From: Pedosphaera sp.
Lineage (GTDB): Bacteria; Verrucomicrobiota; Verrucomicrobiia; Limisphaerales; Pedosphaeraceae
Length of the DNA: 44,463 nucleotides
Direction of reading: 5' to 3'
NCBI GenBank assembly: GCA_028293285.1
Contig: JAQGPC010000129.1
Location: forward strand, 1-44,463
In this document: positions 1 to 8,600 of the stretch, piece after piece
Layout: each line of letters begins with the position of its first letter
Numbering within the stretch: the stretch's first letter is position 1
Program-made: the position numbers and the translations under genes
The notes under the pieces: generated by a model
The model's input: only the letters and a program-made list of their open reading frames with translations
What the model was told of the DNA's origin: nothing
Database searches by the model: none

Positions 1-50
1 TTTCAACAGGGGGTATATCCCCGATGAAGGCATTGGATTATTATATTAAT

Positions 51-73
51 GGGCGGCGTAAGAGTTCCCGCCC
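51..73 (+). promoter_or_regulatory. GC-rich hairpin in the leader of the cheB-like gene
   Basis: GGGCGG (51-56) can pair with CCGCCC (68-73) across an 11-nt loop. A pyrimidine-rich stretch follows and the ATG at 88 lies 14 nt downstream. It could be the terminator of a gene outside the window or a 5'-UTR structure affecting translation. No convincing Shine-Dalgarno sequence lies between the hairpin and the ATG. Function is inferred only from position and pairing. Confidence 0.35.
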
Positions 74-87
74 CTCTTTAGTTATTT

Positions 88-1164
88 ATGGCGAGCAAAA
101 AGGAAATCGTGAAGGTCAAGATTGGCAAAACCGACAAACGTTCTTATTCCGGAAATGGGAAGCTGAACAGTCGGAATGGTCATGACGTGATTGTGGTGGG
201 AGCTTCGGCGGGCGGGATTGAAGCTTTCGGCAAGCTGTTGAAGGATTTGCCGGCGGATTTGCCGGCGGCCATTTTGATGGTGATCCATACTTCGCCGCAG
301 TCGCCGTACGTTTTGCCCAAAATATTGAATCGCGCCGGAACCCTCAAGGTGCTGGAGAGGTTAAATGATGGTCATCCGTTGCGGCCTGGGCACGTTTATG
401 TGGCGCCACCGGATGTGCATCTTTTGACGGAGCGCGGACAGGTGCGTCTGATAAGCGGGCCGAAGGAGAACCGGCATCGGCCGGCGATTGATCCGTTATT
501 CCGTTCAGCGGCTTATGAATATGGCGAACGAGTGATTGGTGTGTTGTTAACCGGCAATCTGGATGATGGCACGTCCGGGTTGATGGCCATCAAGGAACGG
601 GGTGGGATTGTCGTCGTGCAAGATCCGAAGGATGCACTTTATCCCGACATGCCGCGCAATTTTTTGGAGCAACAGAAGGCTGATTATTGCCTGCCGCTTA
701 GCGAAATTGGCCCGCTGCTGGCGAAGTTGGTGAAGGAGCGTGGAAAGAAGGGCAAAGCAAAGCCGGTTTCCAAGCGCTTGGAAATTGAAAACGGGATTGC
801 CAAGCTGAAGCCGACGAATTTGGATCAGATGGAAGTTTTGGGCAAACCTTCCTCGTTGACCTGCCCGGAGTGTGATGGCGGCCTGTGGGAAATCAAGGAG
901 GGAAAGAAGTTGCGGTTTCGTTGCCGGGAAGGGCACGCCTATTCTGGAGAGAGCCTGATTGAAGGCCAATCGGAGAGTGTGGAAACGGCGCTCTGGGCGG
1001 CGGTCCGCGCATTGGAAGAACGGGTAACGATCCTGCAACGGTTGGCAAGCCAGGCACGCGAACGCAAACATTCCCATACCGAAGCGATTTTCGAGCAGAA
1101 ACGCCGGGAACTCGAACCGGCAGCCAAGACGATTCGCGCCATGCTGGGAAAAATTCCTCGTTAG
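88..1164 (+). CDS. cheB: Stand-alone CheB-like protein-glutamate methylesterase with C-terminal Cys/His motif
   Basis: This is a CheB methylesterase domain without the N-terminal receiver of classical CheB. Known CheB enzymes hydrolyse methyl-glutamate on chemoreceptors. The Ser-His-Asp triad can be placed: Ser40 in VVGASAGG, His67 in VIHTS and Asp160 in TGNLDDG. The catalytic domain covers about residues 31-215. After a basic linker (215-232) comes a C-terminal region with CPEC (259-262) and CREGH (279-283), which looks like a Cys3His zinc site, then a helical tail. CheB-like proteins with this tail are known in bacteria that lack nearby che genes. No CheR, CheA or receptor gene is visible here, so the substrate is unknown. 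The neighbours are sensor kinases, which suggests signalling outside flagellar chemotaxis (inference). Start at 88 is the first ATG; upstream sequence is limited to 87 bases. Confidence 0.88.
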   Translation: MASKKEIVKVKIGKTDKRSYSGNGKLNSRNGHDVIVVGASAGGIEAFGKLLKDLPADLPAAILMVIHTSPQSPYVLPKILNRAGTLKVLERLNDGHPLRPGHVYVAPPDVHLLTERGQVRLISGPKENRHRPAIDPLFRSAAYEYGERVIGVLLTGNLDDGTSGLMAIKERGGIVVVQDPKDALYPDMPRNFLEQQKADYCLPLSEIGPLLAKLVKERGKKGKAKPVSKRLEIENGIAKLKPTNLDQMEVLGKPSSLTCPECDGGLWEIKEGKKLRFRCREGHAYSGESLIEGQSESVETALWAAVRALEERVTILQRLASQARERKHSHTEAIFEQKRRELEPAAKTIRAMLGKIPR

Positions 1165-1376
1165 GGAATAAGCGGTTCGAGGCTTTCCGAGGGTTAGACT
1201 GCCGGTGCGTTATTTCTTCACTCCATGTAAATATTTCTCAATACAGCCAACCCAGCCAATGGAGCATTTCGGGAAACCTCATGGGATGCTACAAAGGTTA
1301 AATGGTTACTAAATTGCAGTCGAGGGTCGAAGGTCCTGAGACGAGGGCCGGAACGGGAGTTGCGTGGACAAATTCT

Positions 1377-1398
1377 GAGCTAATGCGAGTAGATACGA
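1377..1398 (+). repeat. 22-bp direct repeat, copy 1
   Basis: The 22 bases at 1377-1398 are identical to those at 1652-1673; both begin GAGCTAATGCG. The following 20 or so bases are also similar (pattern GTTG-GAGTTGAAAA against GTTGCGGGTTGGAAAA), so the repeated unit may be about 40 bp and partly decayed. The copies lie 275 bp apart in the same orientation. Confidence 0.8.
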
Positions 1399-1651
1399 GT
1401 AGTTGTGAGTTGAAAACATAAAGGCAACCACGAATGGACAGGTATGGGGAAAGGGGTCAAATAGCCGCGAAAGGGCGCAGAGAACGCATAAAGAAGATGA
1501 CCTGAATGCGGACGTAAGCGAAACGGCAGATGCTTGGGAGGGTGACACTAAAGCGAAGAGATTAGGACTAACCGCCGCACGCGGGGCGGGGATTATGAGT
1601 ATGATTAAGAACCGAATGGGAGGGAAATTAGTGCGCGTATACAGCCATTAC

Positions 1652-1673
1652 GAGCTAATGCGAGTAGATACGA
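1652..1673 (+). repeat. 22-bp direct repeat, copy 2
   Basis: This is the second copy of the repeat at 1377-1398. It lies about 130 bp before the ethylene-receptor-like kinase start. It may be a dispersed genomic repeat or a duplicated protein-binding site; the sequence alone does not decide. Confidence 0.8.
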
Positions 1674-1801
1674 CCTGTTGCGGGTTGGAAAAAGTTGGCG
1701 GGTTGCTGATTATTTAACGTGAAGATACGTGGCTAACCTTTAAGATGCTTCACGCACCAAGTGTTTTGATAGAAAACAGGCGGTGCATTCCTTCCAACAC
1801 T

Positions 1802-2974
1802 ATGAAATGGCTGCTTAACAATCCCTTTATACGCTATGGGCTGGTGATCGGGGTGCTGGTGGTTGCGAGCGCAATTCTTTTCCCGGGGTTCGTGCGGGAC
1901 ATCTTCAGTTCCGAAGGTTATATGCCGCATAATCATTGTTATCGGGCGGACCCACGGATGGTGTGGTTGCATGTCCTTTCCGATGTGTTTATCGGGCTGG
2001 CGTATGTGTCTATCTCCAGCACGCTGGCCTATCTCGTGTTCAAGGCGAGCAGGGACATTCCGTTTCATTGGATGTTCCTGGCGTTTGGGATTTTCATTGT
2101 ATCGTGCGGGTTCACGCATTTCATGGAGGTGTGGACGGTGTGGGACGCGGTTTACTGGCTTTCAGGTTATATCAAGGTCATTACCGCGGTGGCTTCGGTG
2201 ACGACGGCCATCGCGTTGTTTCCATTGGTGCCAAAGATTTTTGCACTGATCAACGCAGTTAAGGTATCGGAGGAGCGACGGCAGAAACTGGTAATCGCCA
2301 ATGAGGAACTGGAAGCGTTTGCGTCGTCCATTTCACACGACCTGCGCGCTCCTTTGCGGACGATGCAAGGAATGGCACTGGCGTTGAAGCAGGATTACGG
2401 AGCGCAAATGGCGGCTCCGGCGCAACTGTATACCACCAAGATCATCAATGCTTCGGAGCGGATGGATACTTTGATTCAAGACCTGCTGGAATACAGCCGG
2501 ATGACGCGGGTGGAGTTTGAGTTAACATCCATTGATCCCAAGGCGGTGGTGGATGAAGCCTTGGCAACCATCGGGGGCGGCATTCAGGAACGCCAAGCGA
2601 CGGTTAAGATTGAAGGAGTATTTCCGATGGTGACGTCCAACACGACCATGTTGCTGCAGGTGATGATAAATTTGTTGACCAATGCGATCAAGTTCATCCC
2701 GGCGGACGTGAAGCCGCAAGTGACTATCAGCGGCAAAGCGGCTGGCAAGTTTGTGCGGATTGAAATCTGGGACAATGGGATTGGGATTGCGCCGGAACAC
2801 CGGGAGCGGATTTTCAGAATGTTCGAGCGGTTGCACGCGAGTTCGGAATATCCGGGGACGGGTATCGGGCTGGCAATCGTGGAAAGGGCGGTGAAACGGA
2901 TGGAAGGGAATCTGGGCGTGGAATCGGAGTTGGGAAAAGGCAGCACGTTTTGGATTGAGCTGCCGAAGGCTTAA
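1802..2974 (+). CDS. Sensor histidine kinase with ethylene-receptor-like transmembrane domain
   Basis: A 390-aa membrane histidine kinase. The N-terminus has a first helix (about 12-32), then three helices that align with the ethylene-binding domain of plant ETR1 and cyanobacterial SynEtr1. ETR1 Asp25 and Tyr32 match D61 and Y68 in SDVFIGLAY, and Ile62-x2-Cys65-x3-His69 matches I99, C102 and H106 in FIVSCGFTH. The Cys and His are the known copper(I) ligands for ethylene. ETR1 Pro36 is Ser here. The C-terminal half is a HisKA/HATPase kinase: His179 in SISHDLRAPLR, N-box N294, DNGIGI at 324 and GTGIGLA at 352. There is no GAF domain between the two halves. The ATG at 1802 is preferred over one at 1745 because it begins directly before the first helix; neither has a good ribosome-binding site. 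The gene converges with a receiver gene; the two stop codons share TTAA. Ethylene binding is inferred, not shown. Confidence 0.88.
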   Translation: MKWLLNNPFIRYGLVIGVLVVASAILFPGFVRDIFSSEGYMPHNHCYRADPRMVWLHVLSDVFIGLAYVSISSTLAYLVFKASRDIPFHWMFLAFGIFIVSCGFTHFMEVWTVWDAVYWLSGYIKVITAVASVTTAIALFPLVPKIFALINAVKVSEERRQKLVIANEELEAFASSISHDLRAPLRTMQGMALALKQDYGAQMAAPAQLYTTKIINASERMDTLIQDLLEYSRMTRVEFELTSIDPKAVVDEALATIGGGIQERQATVKIEGVFPMVTSNTTMLLQVMINLLTNAIKFIPADVKPQVTISGKAAGKFVRIEIWDNGIGIAPEHRERIFRMFERLHASSEYPGTGIGLAIVERAVKRMEGNLGVESELGKGSTFWIELPKA

Positions 2975-3426
2975 TCCATGGACGGTTTCTCGGCGAGAAT
3001 CAGCCAATAGAGTTTGAGCGTGTTCATCATTTCGACGAGGCCTTCGAATCTCACCGGTTTGACAAGGTAAGTATTCGCGCCCAATTCATAGGCACGATTG
3101 ATGTCCGGGTCTTCCTTGGAAGAGGTCAGCACTACGATGGGAAAGCGTTTTAAGCCGGGCTGCTCCCGTATCCATTGAATGACTTCGAAGCCATTCTTTC
3201 GCGGCATCTTCAAATCCAGCAAAATGAGGTAAGGCAGGGGATATCGAGTGCGGTCGGCGAATTCACCTTCACCCTTCAAATAAGAGATGGCATCTTCGCC
3301 GTCCTTGACGCGATGCAGGGGATTGGCGATTTGCGACTGCTTGAAGGCCCGTTCCATGAAAAAGACGTCATTGTAATCATCTTCCGCCAACAAGATAGAG
3401 GGCACCTTTACGACGCTCATGGACAT
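2971..3426 (-). CDS. Single-domain response regulator, Rcp1-like receiver
   Basis: A 151-aa protein that is one receiver domain with no output domain. The acidic pocket EDD lies at 15-17, the phospho-acceptor is Asp71 in LILLDLKMP, and Thr101 and Lys123 (LVKP) complete the site. The long loop with a GEGEFADRTRYP-type insert before the Asp strand is typical of Rcp1-like receivers, which partner phytochrome-type and related kinases. It is last in a minus-strand signalling operon and converges with the ethylene-receptor-like kinase at 1802-2974; the stop codons overlap. The frame stays open upstream to 3666, but ATG at 3426 (or 3420) begins right before the domain, so the longer start is unlikely. 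Partner kinase is unknown: it could be the operon kinases or the convergent one. Confidence 0.9.
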   Translation of the reverse strand: MSMSVVKVPSILLAEDDYNDVFFMERAFKQSQIANPLHRVKDGEDAISYLKGEGEFADRTRYPLPYLILLDLKMPRKNGFEVIQWIREQPGLKRFPIVVLTSSKEDPDINRAYELGANTYLVKPVRFEGLVEMMNTLKLYWLILAEKPSMD

Positions 3427-3625
3427 AACGTTTACTGAGAGAACACCATCCGGCAAATGATTTCTTCGCCAAAACCGGGTACAACCTCTGTTTGGCTTCA
3501 AGTTTACCTTTTCACCCCGAAAACTCGCCGAACTCCCCGGTTTAAGCAGCTTTTGACTCAAAAGCGCGGGTTTGTGACCCGTTTCGGCCATTTTCCTGAG
3601 CCGGTTGGGTGACTTATTTAGACGG

Positions 3626-5218
3626 TTAAAGGAGCTGCTTGACCCGGGTTTTAAGCGGCTTGCCATTGGAATGGCCGTTGTGGGCAGCTTTGACTTTGCC
3701 GGGGGCAGTTTTGGCGTTGAGCGGGAGCAGGCAGGTGACGACGGTGCCGGTGGGTTTGGCGGGTTTGACGTCCACGGAGGCGCCGATGGTGTTGGCGCGG
3801 TATTTCATGATGCGCAGGCCCATGCCTTTGTTTTGGTCAATCATGGAGGGGAAGGGCATGCCGTCGTTGCGAATGGTGAGCATAAGGGTGCTGTCGGTAT
3901 TGACGAGGTGGATGGCAACTTGTTTGGTTTTGCCATGCTTGACGGCGTTGGTGACGGCTTCCTGGGTGATTTTGTAAAATTGGGTGATGGTGTTGCGGTC
4001 GAGTTGTGGAACGCTGCCTTCGTGTTTAAAGCGGCAGGTGATTTGAAAGAGTTTTTTGACGTTCTCGGAGAGGACGTTCAAGGCGGCGGCAAGATTGTCT
4101 TCCTCAAGTTCAGCGAGGGAGAGATCGCGGGCGAGACCACTGGCGTGATGCATGGCCTGGGTGACGAGTTCGGAAATCTGATGGGCTGAGTCGGCTTCGG
4201 GGAGGCGCTTTTTCTTGAGGCCAATTTCGAGGCCTTTGATCATCATGGTGATGCCGGCGAGTTTCTGACCAAGGTCATCGTGCAGATCAAGACCAATACG
4301 ACGGCGTTCTTTCTCGGTGATTTCAAGAAGTTCATGCTCCAGCCGGGCGCGCTCTTGAATGGAATTTTCAAGTTTGGCATTGGTGGCTTTGAGGTCGGCG
4401 GTGCGTTCCTGAACGCGGACCTCCAATTCATCATGAGCGCGGCGCAAGGCGTCCTGAGCACGGATGCGTTCGGTGATATCGGTGACGGAGGCGAGCCAGC
4501 CGGTGATCTGACCTTGGGAATCCTTGATGGGATTGGCAAGCAGGAGCACATCGAAGCGTTTGCCGTTTTTATGTTGGAAACAGAGTTCAAAGCCGGTCGG
4601 GGGCGTTTTGCCTTCAATGACCCTGGCAAGGGCTTGTTGATGGACCTCGATTTTATCGCGCGGCCAATAGACATACGGTGGCTTGCTGCCCATTAATTCG
4701 GCCTCAGTCCAGCCGACCATGTCGCAGAAGACGGAATTGACGTAGTTGAACTTGCCCTCGCTATCCACGGCCACAATGCCGGAGGGAATGGATTCTTCAA
4801 TGGCGAGACGAAAGGCGATTTCCCGTTTGCGGGCGCGGCGGACTTCGGCTTCCTGTATTTCCCGTTCGATGGCGGGGACAAGGCGGGTAAGCCGGTCTTT
4901 CATGACGTAATCGTGCGCGCCAGCTTTCATGGAGGCGACGGCGGTGTCTTCATCGATGTGCCCGGAGACAATGATGAAGGGGAGATCAATGCCGCGCTCT
5001 TGCAAGAGCTTTAGGGCCTTTGGTCCGCTGAAGGAAGGGAGTACGTAATCCGCAATAACGACATCCCAAGGCTGTCGGGTAAGGGCGGCGAGCATGGCGG
5101 GGGCGGTTTCCACCCGTTCATAAACCGGTTTGTAACCATTCTGGCGCAGTTCCAGCAACAGCAACTGGGCGTCGGAATCAGAATCTTCAATTAACAATAC
5201 TCGAATTGGTCGGCTCAC
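3626..5218 (-). CDS. Receiver-PAS-HisKA_3 sensor histidine kinase
   Basis: A 530-aa soluble kinase. Residues 1-125 are a receiver domain with phospho-acceptor Asp57 in VVIADYVLP. About 135-255 is a PAS domain (SGIVAVDSEGKFNYVNS) closed by the usual DITER motif. A coiled coil (260-300) leads into a HisKA_3 dimerisation domain with His313 in GLDLHDDLGQ, then a HATPase domain with EAVTNAVKHG and KGMGLRIM. A low-complexity tail rich in Lys, Gly and Asn follows (about 490-530). HisKA_3 kinases usually act on NarL/LuxR-type regulators; none is present here, so its output may be another receiver. The start is GTG at 5218, and it overlaps the TGA of the upstream receiver gene as GTGA, which implies translational coupling. 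The N-terminal receiver suggests input from another kinase, probably the 1316-aa one upstream (inference). Confidence 0.9.
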   Translation of the reverse strand: MSRPIRVLLIEDSDSDAQLLLLELRQNGYKPVYERVETAPAMLAALTRQPWDVVIADYVLPSFSGPKALKLLQERGIDLPFIIVSGHIDEDTAVASMKAGAHDYVMKDRLTRLVPAIEREIQEAEVRRARKREIAFRLAIEESIPSGIVAVDSEGKFNYVNSVFCDMVGWTEAELMGSKPPYVYWPRDKIEVHQQALARVIEGKTPPTGFELCFQHKNGKRFDVLLLANPIKDSQGQITGWLASVTDITERIRAQDALRRAHDELEVRVQERTADLKATNAKLENSIQERARLEHELLEITEKERRRIGLDLHDDLGQKLAGITMMIKGLEIGLKKKRLPEADSAHQISELVTQAMHHASGLARDLSLAELEEDNLAAALNVLSENVKKLFQITCRFKHEGSVPQLDRNTITQFYKITQEAVTNAVKHGKTKQVAIHLVNTDSTLMLTIRNDGMPFPSMIDQNKGMGLRIMKYRANTIGASVDVKPAKPTGTVVTCLLPLNAKTAPGKVKAAHNGHSNGKPLKTRVKQLL

Positions 5219-5676
5219 GAAAAATCCTTATTAATGCTAATCATATCATTCAACGTGAGCCAATACAAACCGAGTTGGCGGACTGTTTCAACAAACTCGT
5301 TATAATCAACTGATTTGCGAAAGTAGCTATTAACGCCCAACGCATGACTTTTGCTCACATCGTGCTCTTCATCCGAGGAGGTAAGGATGACAATAGGCAG
5401 ACGCCGGGTGGGTTCGTGGGCGCGAAGACGGCGCAGGACTTCCAAGCCGTCAATCTTGGGCAGCTTCAAATCGAGCAAGATCAAGGTGGGCATTTGGGTC
5501 AGATCGCGGCGGGTATGTGCGCCGGTGCCCATGAGAAAGTCCAAGGCTTCCGCGCCATCCCGCGCTACAAATAAAGGATTGGTAATGGCGTTCTTTTTCA
5601 AGGCGCGCCGGGCGAGGAATTCATCGTTGGGATTATCCTCGACGAGCAGAATAAAATTTTTATCTGTGGGTTCCAT
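5215..5676 (-). CDS. Single-domain response regulator, Rcp1-like receiver
   Basis: A 153-aa stand-alone receiver. It has acidic residues E13-D14, the phospho-acceptor Asp69 in LILLDLKLP, Thr99 in VILTSSDEE and Lys121 (FRKS). It resembles the receiver at 2971-3426 through its full length, including NPL and the C-terminal LYWL motif, so the two are probably paralogues. The ATG at 5676 lies one base after the stop codon of the 1316-aa kinase, and its TGA overlaps the GTG start of the next kinase by 4 bp (GTGA). This packing argues for one transcript and coupled translation. It is the natural first candidate to accept phosphate from the upstream kinase (inference from position). Confidence 0.92.
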   Translation of the reverse strand: MEPTDKNFILLVEDNPNDEFLARRALKKNAITNPLFVARDGAEALDFLMGTGAHTRRDLTQMPTLILLDLKLPKIDGLEVLRRLRAHEPTRRLPIVILTSSDEEHDVSKSHALGVNSYFRKSVDYNEFVETVRQLGLYWLTLNDMISINKDFS

Positions 5677-5677
5677 G

Positions 5678-8600
5678 TCAAGTAGGGAGCGAAAAATAAA
5701 ATGCGGCGCCTTTGTCCACTTCGCCCAGCGCCCAGGTGTGACCGCCGTGGCGGTTGATGATGCGCTGCACAGTGGCCAGTCCGATGCCGTGACCAGGAAA
5801 TTCCGAGGTGCTGTGCAATCTCTGGAACGCGCCGAACAGCTTTCCCGCATAGGCCATGTCAAAGCCAGCCCCGTTATCGCGCACAAAATAGGCTGGTAAC
5901 GCAGTTGAGATTTCCAGGCCGAACTCGATTTTGGCGCGCTCACATTTCCCGGTAAATTTCCACGCGTTGTTGAGCAGGTTTTCCAGCGCAATGCGCAAGA
6001 GCCGCTCATCTCCCGCAGCGGTGAGGTTGGGGCTGATAAGAAATTCGACGGCACGGAGCGGGTCGGTCTTCTGCAATTCTCCGGCAATCCTTTGCGCAAG
6101 TGCGCTCAAGTCCACCGGGCAGCGTCTCATCTCGGCCCGGGTCAGGCGGGACAAATGGAGGAGGTCATTGATAAGGCGATCCATTTCCCGACCGGCATTA
6201 ATGACACGATCAAGATATTCCACTCCCGTCGCGTCCAGGTGTTCAACATAATCATCCTTGAGCGCCTGGGAGAACCCGGTAATGGTGCGCAAGGGCCAGC
6301 GCAAATCGTGCGAGACGGAGTAGCAGAAGGCCTCAAGTTCGCGATTGGAAGCCTGGAGTTGGGCGGTGCGCTCAAGGACGCGTCTTTCAAGTTCGCCGTT
6401 TAACCGCTCAATTTCATCTTCCGCCTGATTGCGTTCAACAATTCGTTCTTCGAGTTCGCGTTTTTGAGCCGTGACTTCATTATATAAACTGTCATTTACG
6501 ACGGCGGCAGCAACGTGGTGGGCAACAATCTGTAAATGTTCCAGGTCGGCTTCGGTGAAGTGGTGGATTTGGCCTTCCGAATAAATACCCAGCACGCCGA
6601 TAACCTGGTCTTGAACCAGCAATGGCGCCCCGGCGAATGAAACGAAATGATATTTATTGCCTACATGGCTTGAAAATGCCTTGGTGATGGGATGAATGCG
6701 GACGTCGGGAATGAAGAGCGGTGTTTTTCGGGAAATCATCTCAGCGCCGATACCGATTTTGGAGGAAATATTTAACGATAGACCCTCTTCCGGCAGGCCG
6801 GAGCAGGCCAGCAACCGGAGTTCTTCACCTTCCAGAATGCGAATGATGCAGGAATCCACGCGGTATGCAGCACGGACAATGCCCGCAAGTTCACGCATCT
6901 GCTCTGCAAGCGGGGCGGAGCCGACGATGGTATTGGTGATCTGGGCGATGAGACTTAAACGTTGGTTACAGAAAGCCAGGGCTTCCTCGGTTTCCTTGCG
7001 ATCATGGATGTCCGTGGCTGTGCCCAACCATTTAAGCGTTTGCCCGGCTTTGTCAAAAAAGGGCAGGCTCCGCATCAGGAACCAGCGATAGGCTCCGTCA
7101 TGGCGACGGAGTCGGTAGAGGGTTTCGAAGGCTTTTTTGTTTTGCCGTGCCCGTTGCCATTGTTCGCGGGTATGTTCCTGATCATCAGGATGGAGTGCGG
7201 AGCGCCAGCCTTCGCCCAGGGATGCCTGGATGGATAGGCCGGTATAGTCAGCCCACCTGTGGTTTAAATATTCACACGAGCGTTGAGCACCTGCAGTGAA
7301 AACAATCGCGGGAATTGCTTCGGTGAAGGTGCGGTATTGGTGCTCGCTCAGATGACGGGCCGCTTCCGCTTCAATGCGCTCCAGTGCGCCACTGCAGTAA
7401 TCGGCGAAAGTTTGAAGGGTGTTTAAATCCGCCTGGTCGTAGGCATTCAGCGTGTAGCTGTGGATTGAGAGGATTCCTATGACCCGCTTCTTATCCCGAA
7501 TGGGCACGCGAATAATGGAGGCAGAAGGACGGGATATGTCTCCGCAGGGAGCGGAATCAGGGAGCATCGTCAGTGGCTCTGTTTTAAGAATCAGTTCGGC
7601 GCCCGTGGTTAGAACGCGGTGATCTCCGGCATTAGCCACAAGATCAATTTCCTCGGGCGGGATCTCGGTCCTTTGCCCATGGATGATATCAATATTGAGC
7701 ACTTGACGGAAGCAGTCATCAGTTTCGGAATACAGATTGAGGCCAAAAGCGTCCCAGCCGAACAAATCATCAGCGACGGCAGCAATAATGCGCGCAGCCT
7801 GAATGGGGGTGGAGGCCGAGTTTAAATTCTGCCCCAATTTTGAAAGAGCAGCGATGGAGATTTCCGCCCGTTTGCGTTCGGTAACGTCCATATACGCCCC
7901 CAAGGAACCACGCACGGCTCCTTGCGCATCAAACAGTGGCACCGCATTGCCGTAAACATATTGAACGGTGCCATCGTTAAATAGAAATTCCACTTCGACA
8001 CCAATGATGGGTTTGCCAGTCAAAGCTGATTGCTGTATGGGGAGTTCATTTCCCGGCACGGCCTGTCCATTGATGTGCAGGCAATAATTTAAGGCGGCCT
8101 CGCTAGCAGGAGCAGTAAGGGAAACATTGCCTTCCATGGGCGTACGCAAGAACTGGGAGGCGGCGCGGTTGCCGGTGATCATACGGCACTCGGGATCGTG
8201 TGCGACCCATACGGGAGTGGGAATGGCATCCATTAACGCTTGCAGTTCGGCTGAGCGTACTCGTTCCCGGGCTTCACTTTGCTGTAATGCCTCTTCGGTC
8301 TTGATGCGTTCCAGCGCGCCGGCGCAGTAGTCGCCCAAGGTCTGCAACATGCTTAAATCATCCTCCGTGTAAGCATTCGGCGTGTAGCTTTGGACAGACA
8401 AAATGCCGATAGACATGGTTTTATCCCGAATGGGAATAAACATGAGGGAGGCCGATGGCCGCGTGGTATCACCGAAGGGGACTGATTCGGGCAGCGCCAT
8501 CGCCGGGTTTTCTTTCAAAATCAGTTCGCCGCCATTTTTCATGATGCGATGCACTGAGCCGGGGATGTGCCGGTGAATGCCTTGTGGAGAGAATTCAGTC

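Larger units (their letters stand above)
1165..1801. other. Non-coding region with degenerate dispersed repeats
   Basis: No credible gene is seen in this 637-base stretch. It holds a perfect 22-bp direct repeat (1377-1398 and 1652-1673), an ACCACGAATGGACA motif (1427-1440) related to one at 22926, and a CGCAGAGAACGCA-type stretch near 1477-1490. Motifs of the last two kinds occur as intergenic repeats in many bacterial genomes. The minus-strand open frame at 1309-1548 has no recognisable domain and reads through these repeats, so it is probably not a gene. No clear terminator for the upstream gene or promoter for the downstream kinase could be picked out. Confidence 0.5.

Noticed and set aside
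1309..1548. 79-codon open frame on the minus strand
   Set aside because: It reads through degenerate dispersed repeats and shows no domain, signal or ribosome-binding site.
3427..3666. N-terminal extension of the receiver gene to 3666
   Set aside because: It would add 80 residues without a domain and overlap the end of the upstream kinase gene; ATG at 3426 fits the receiver domain.
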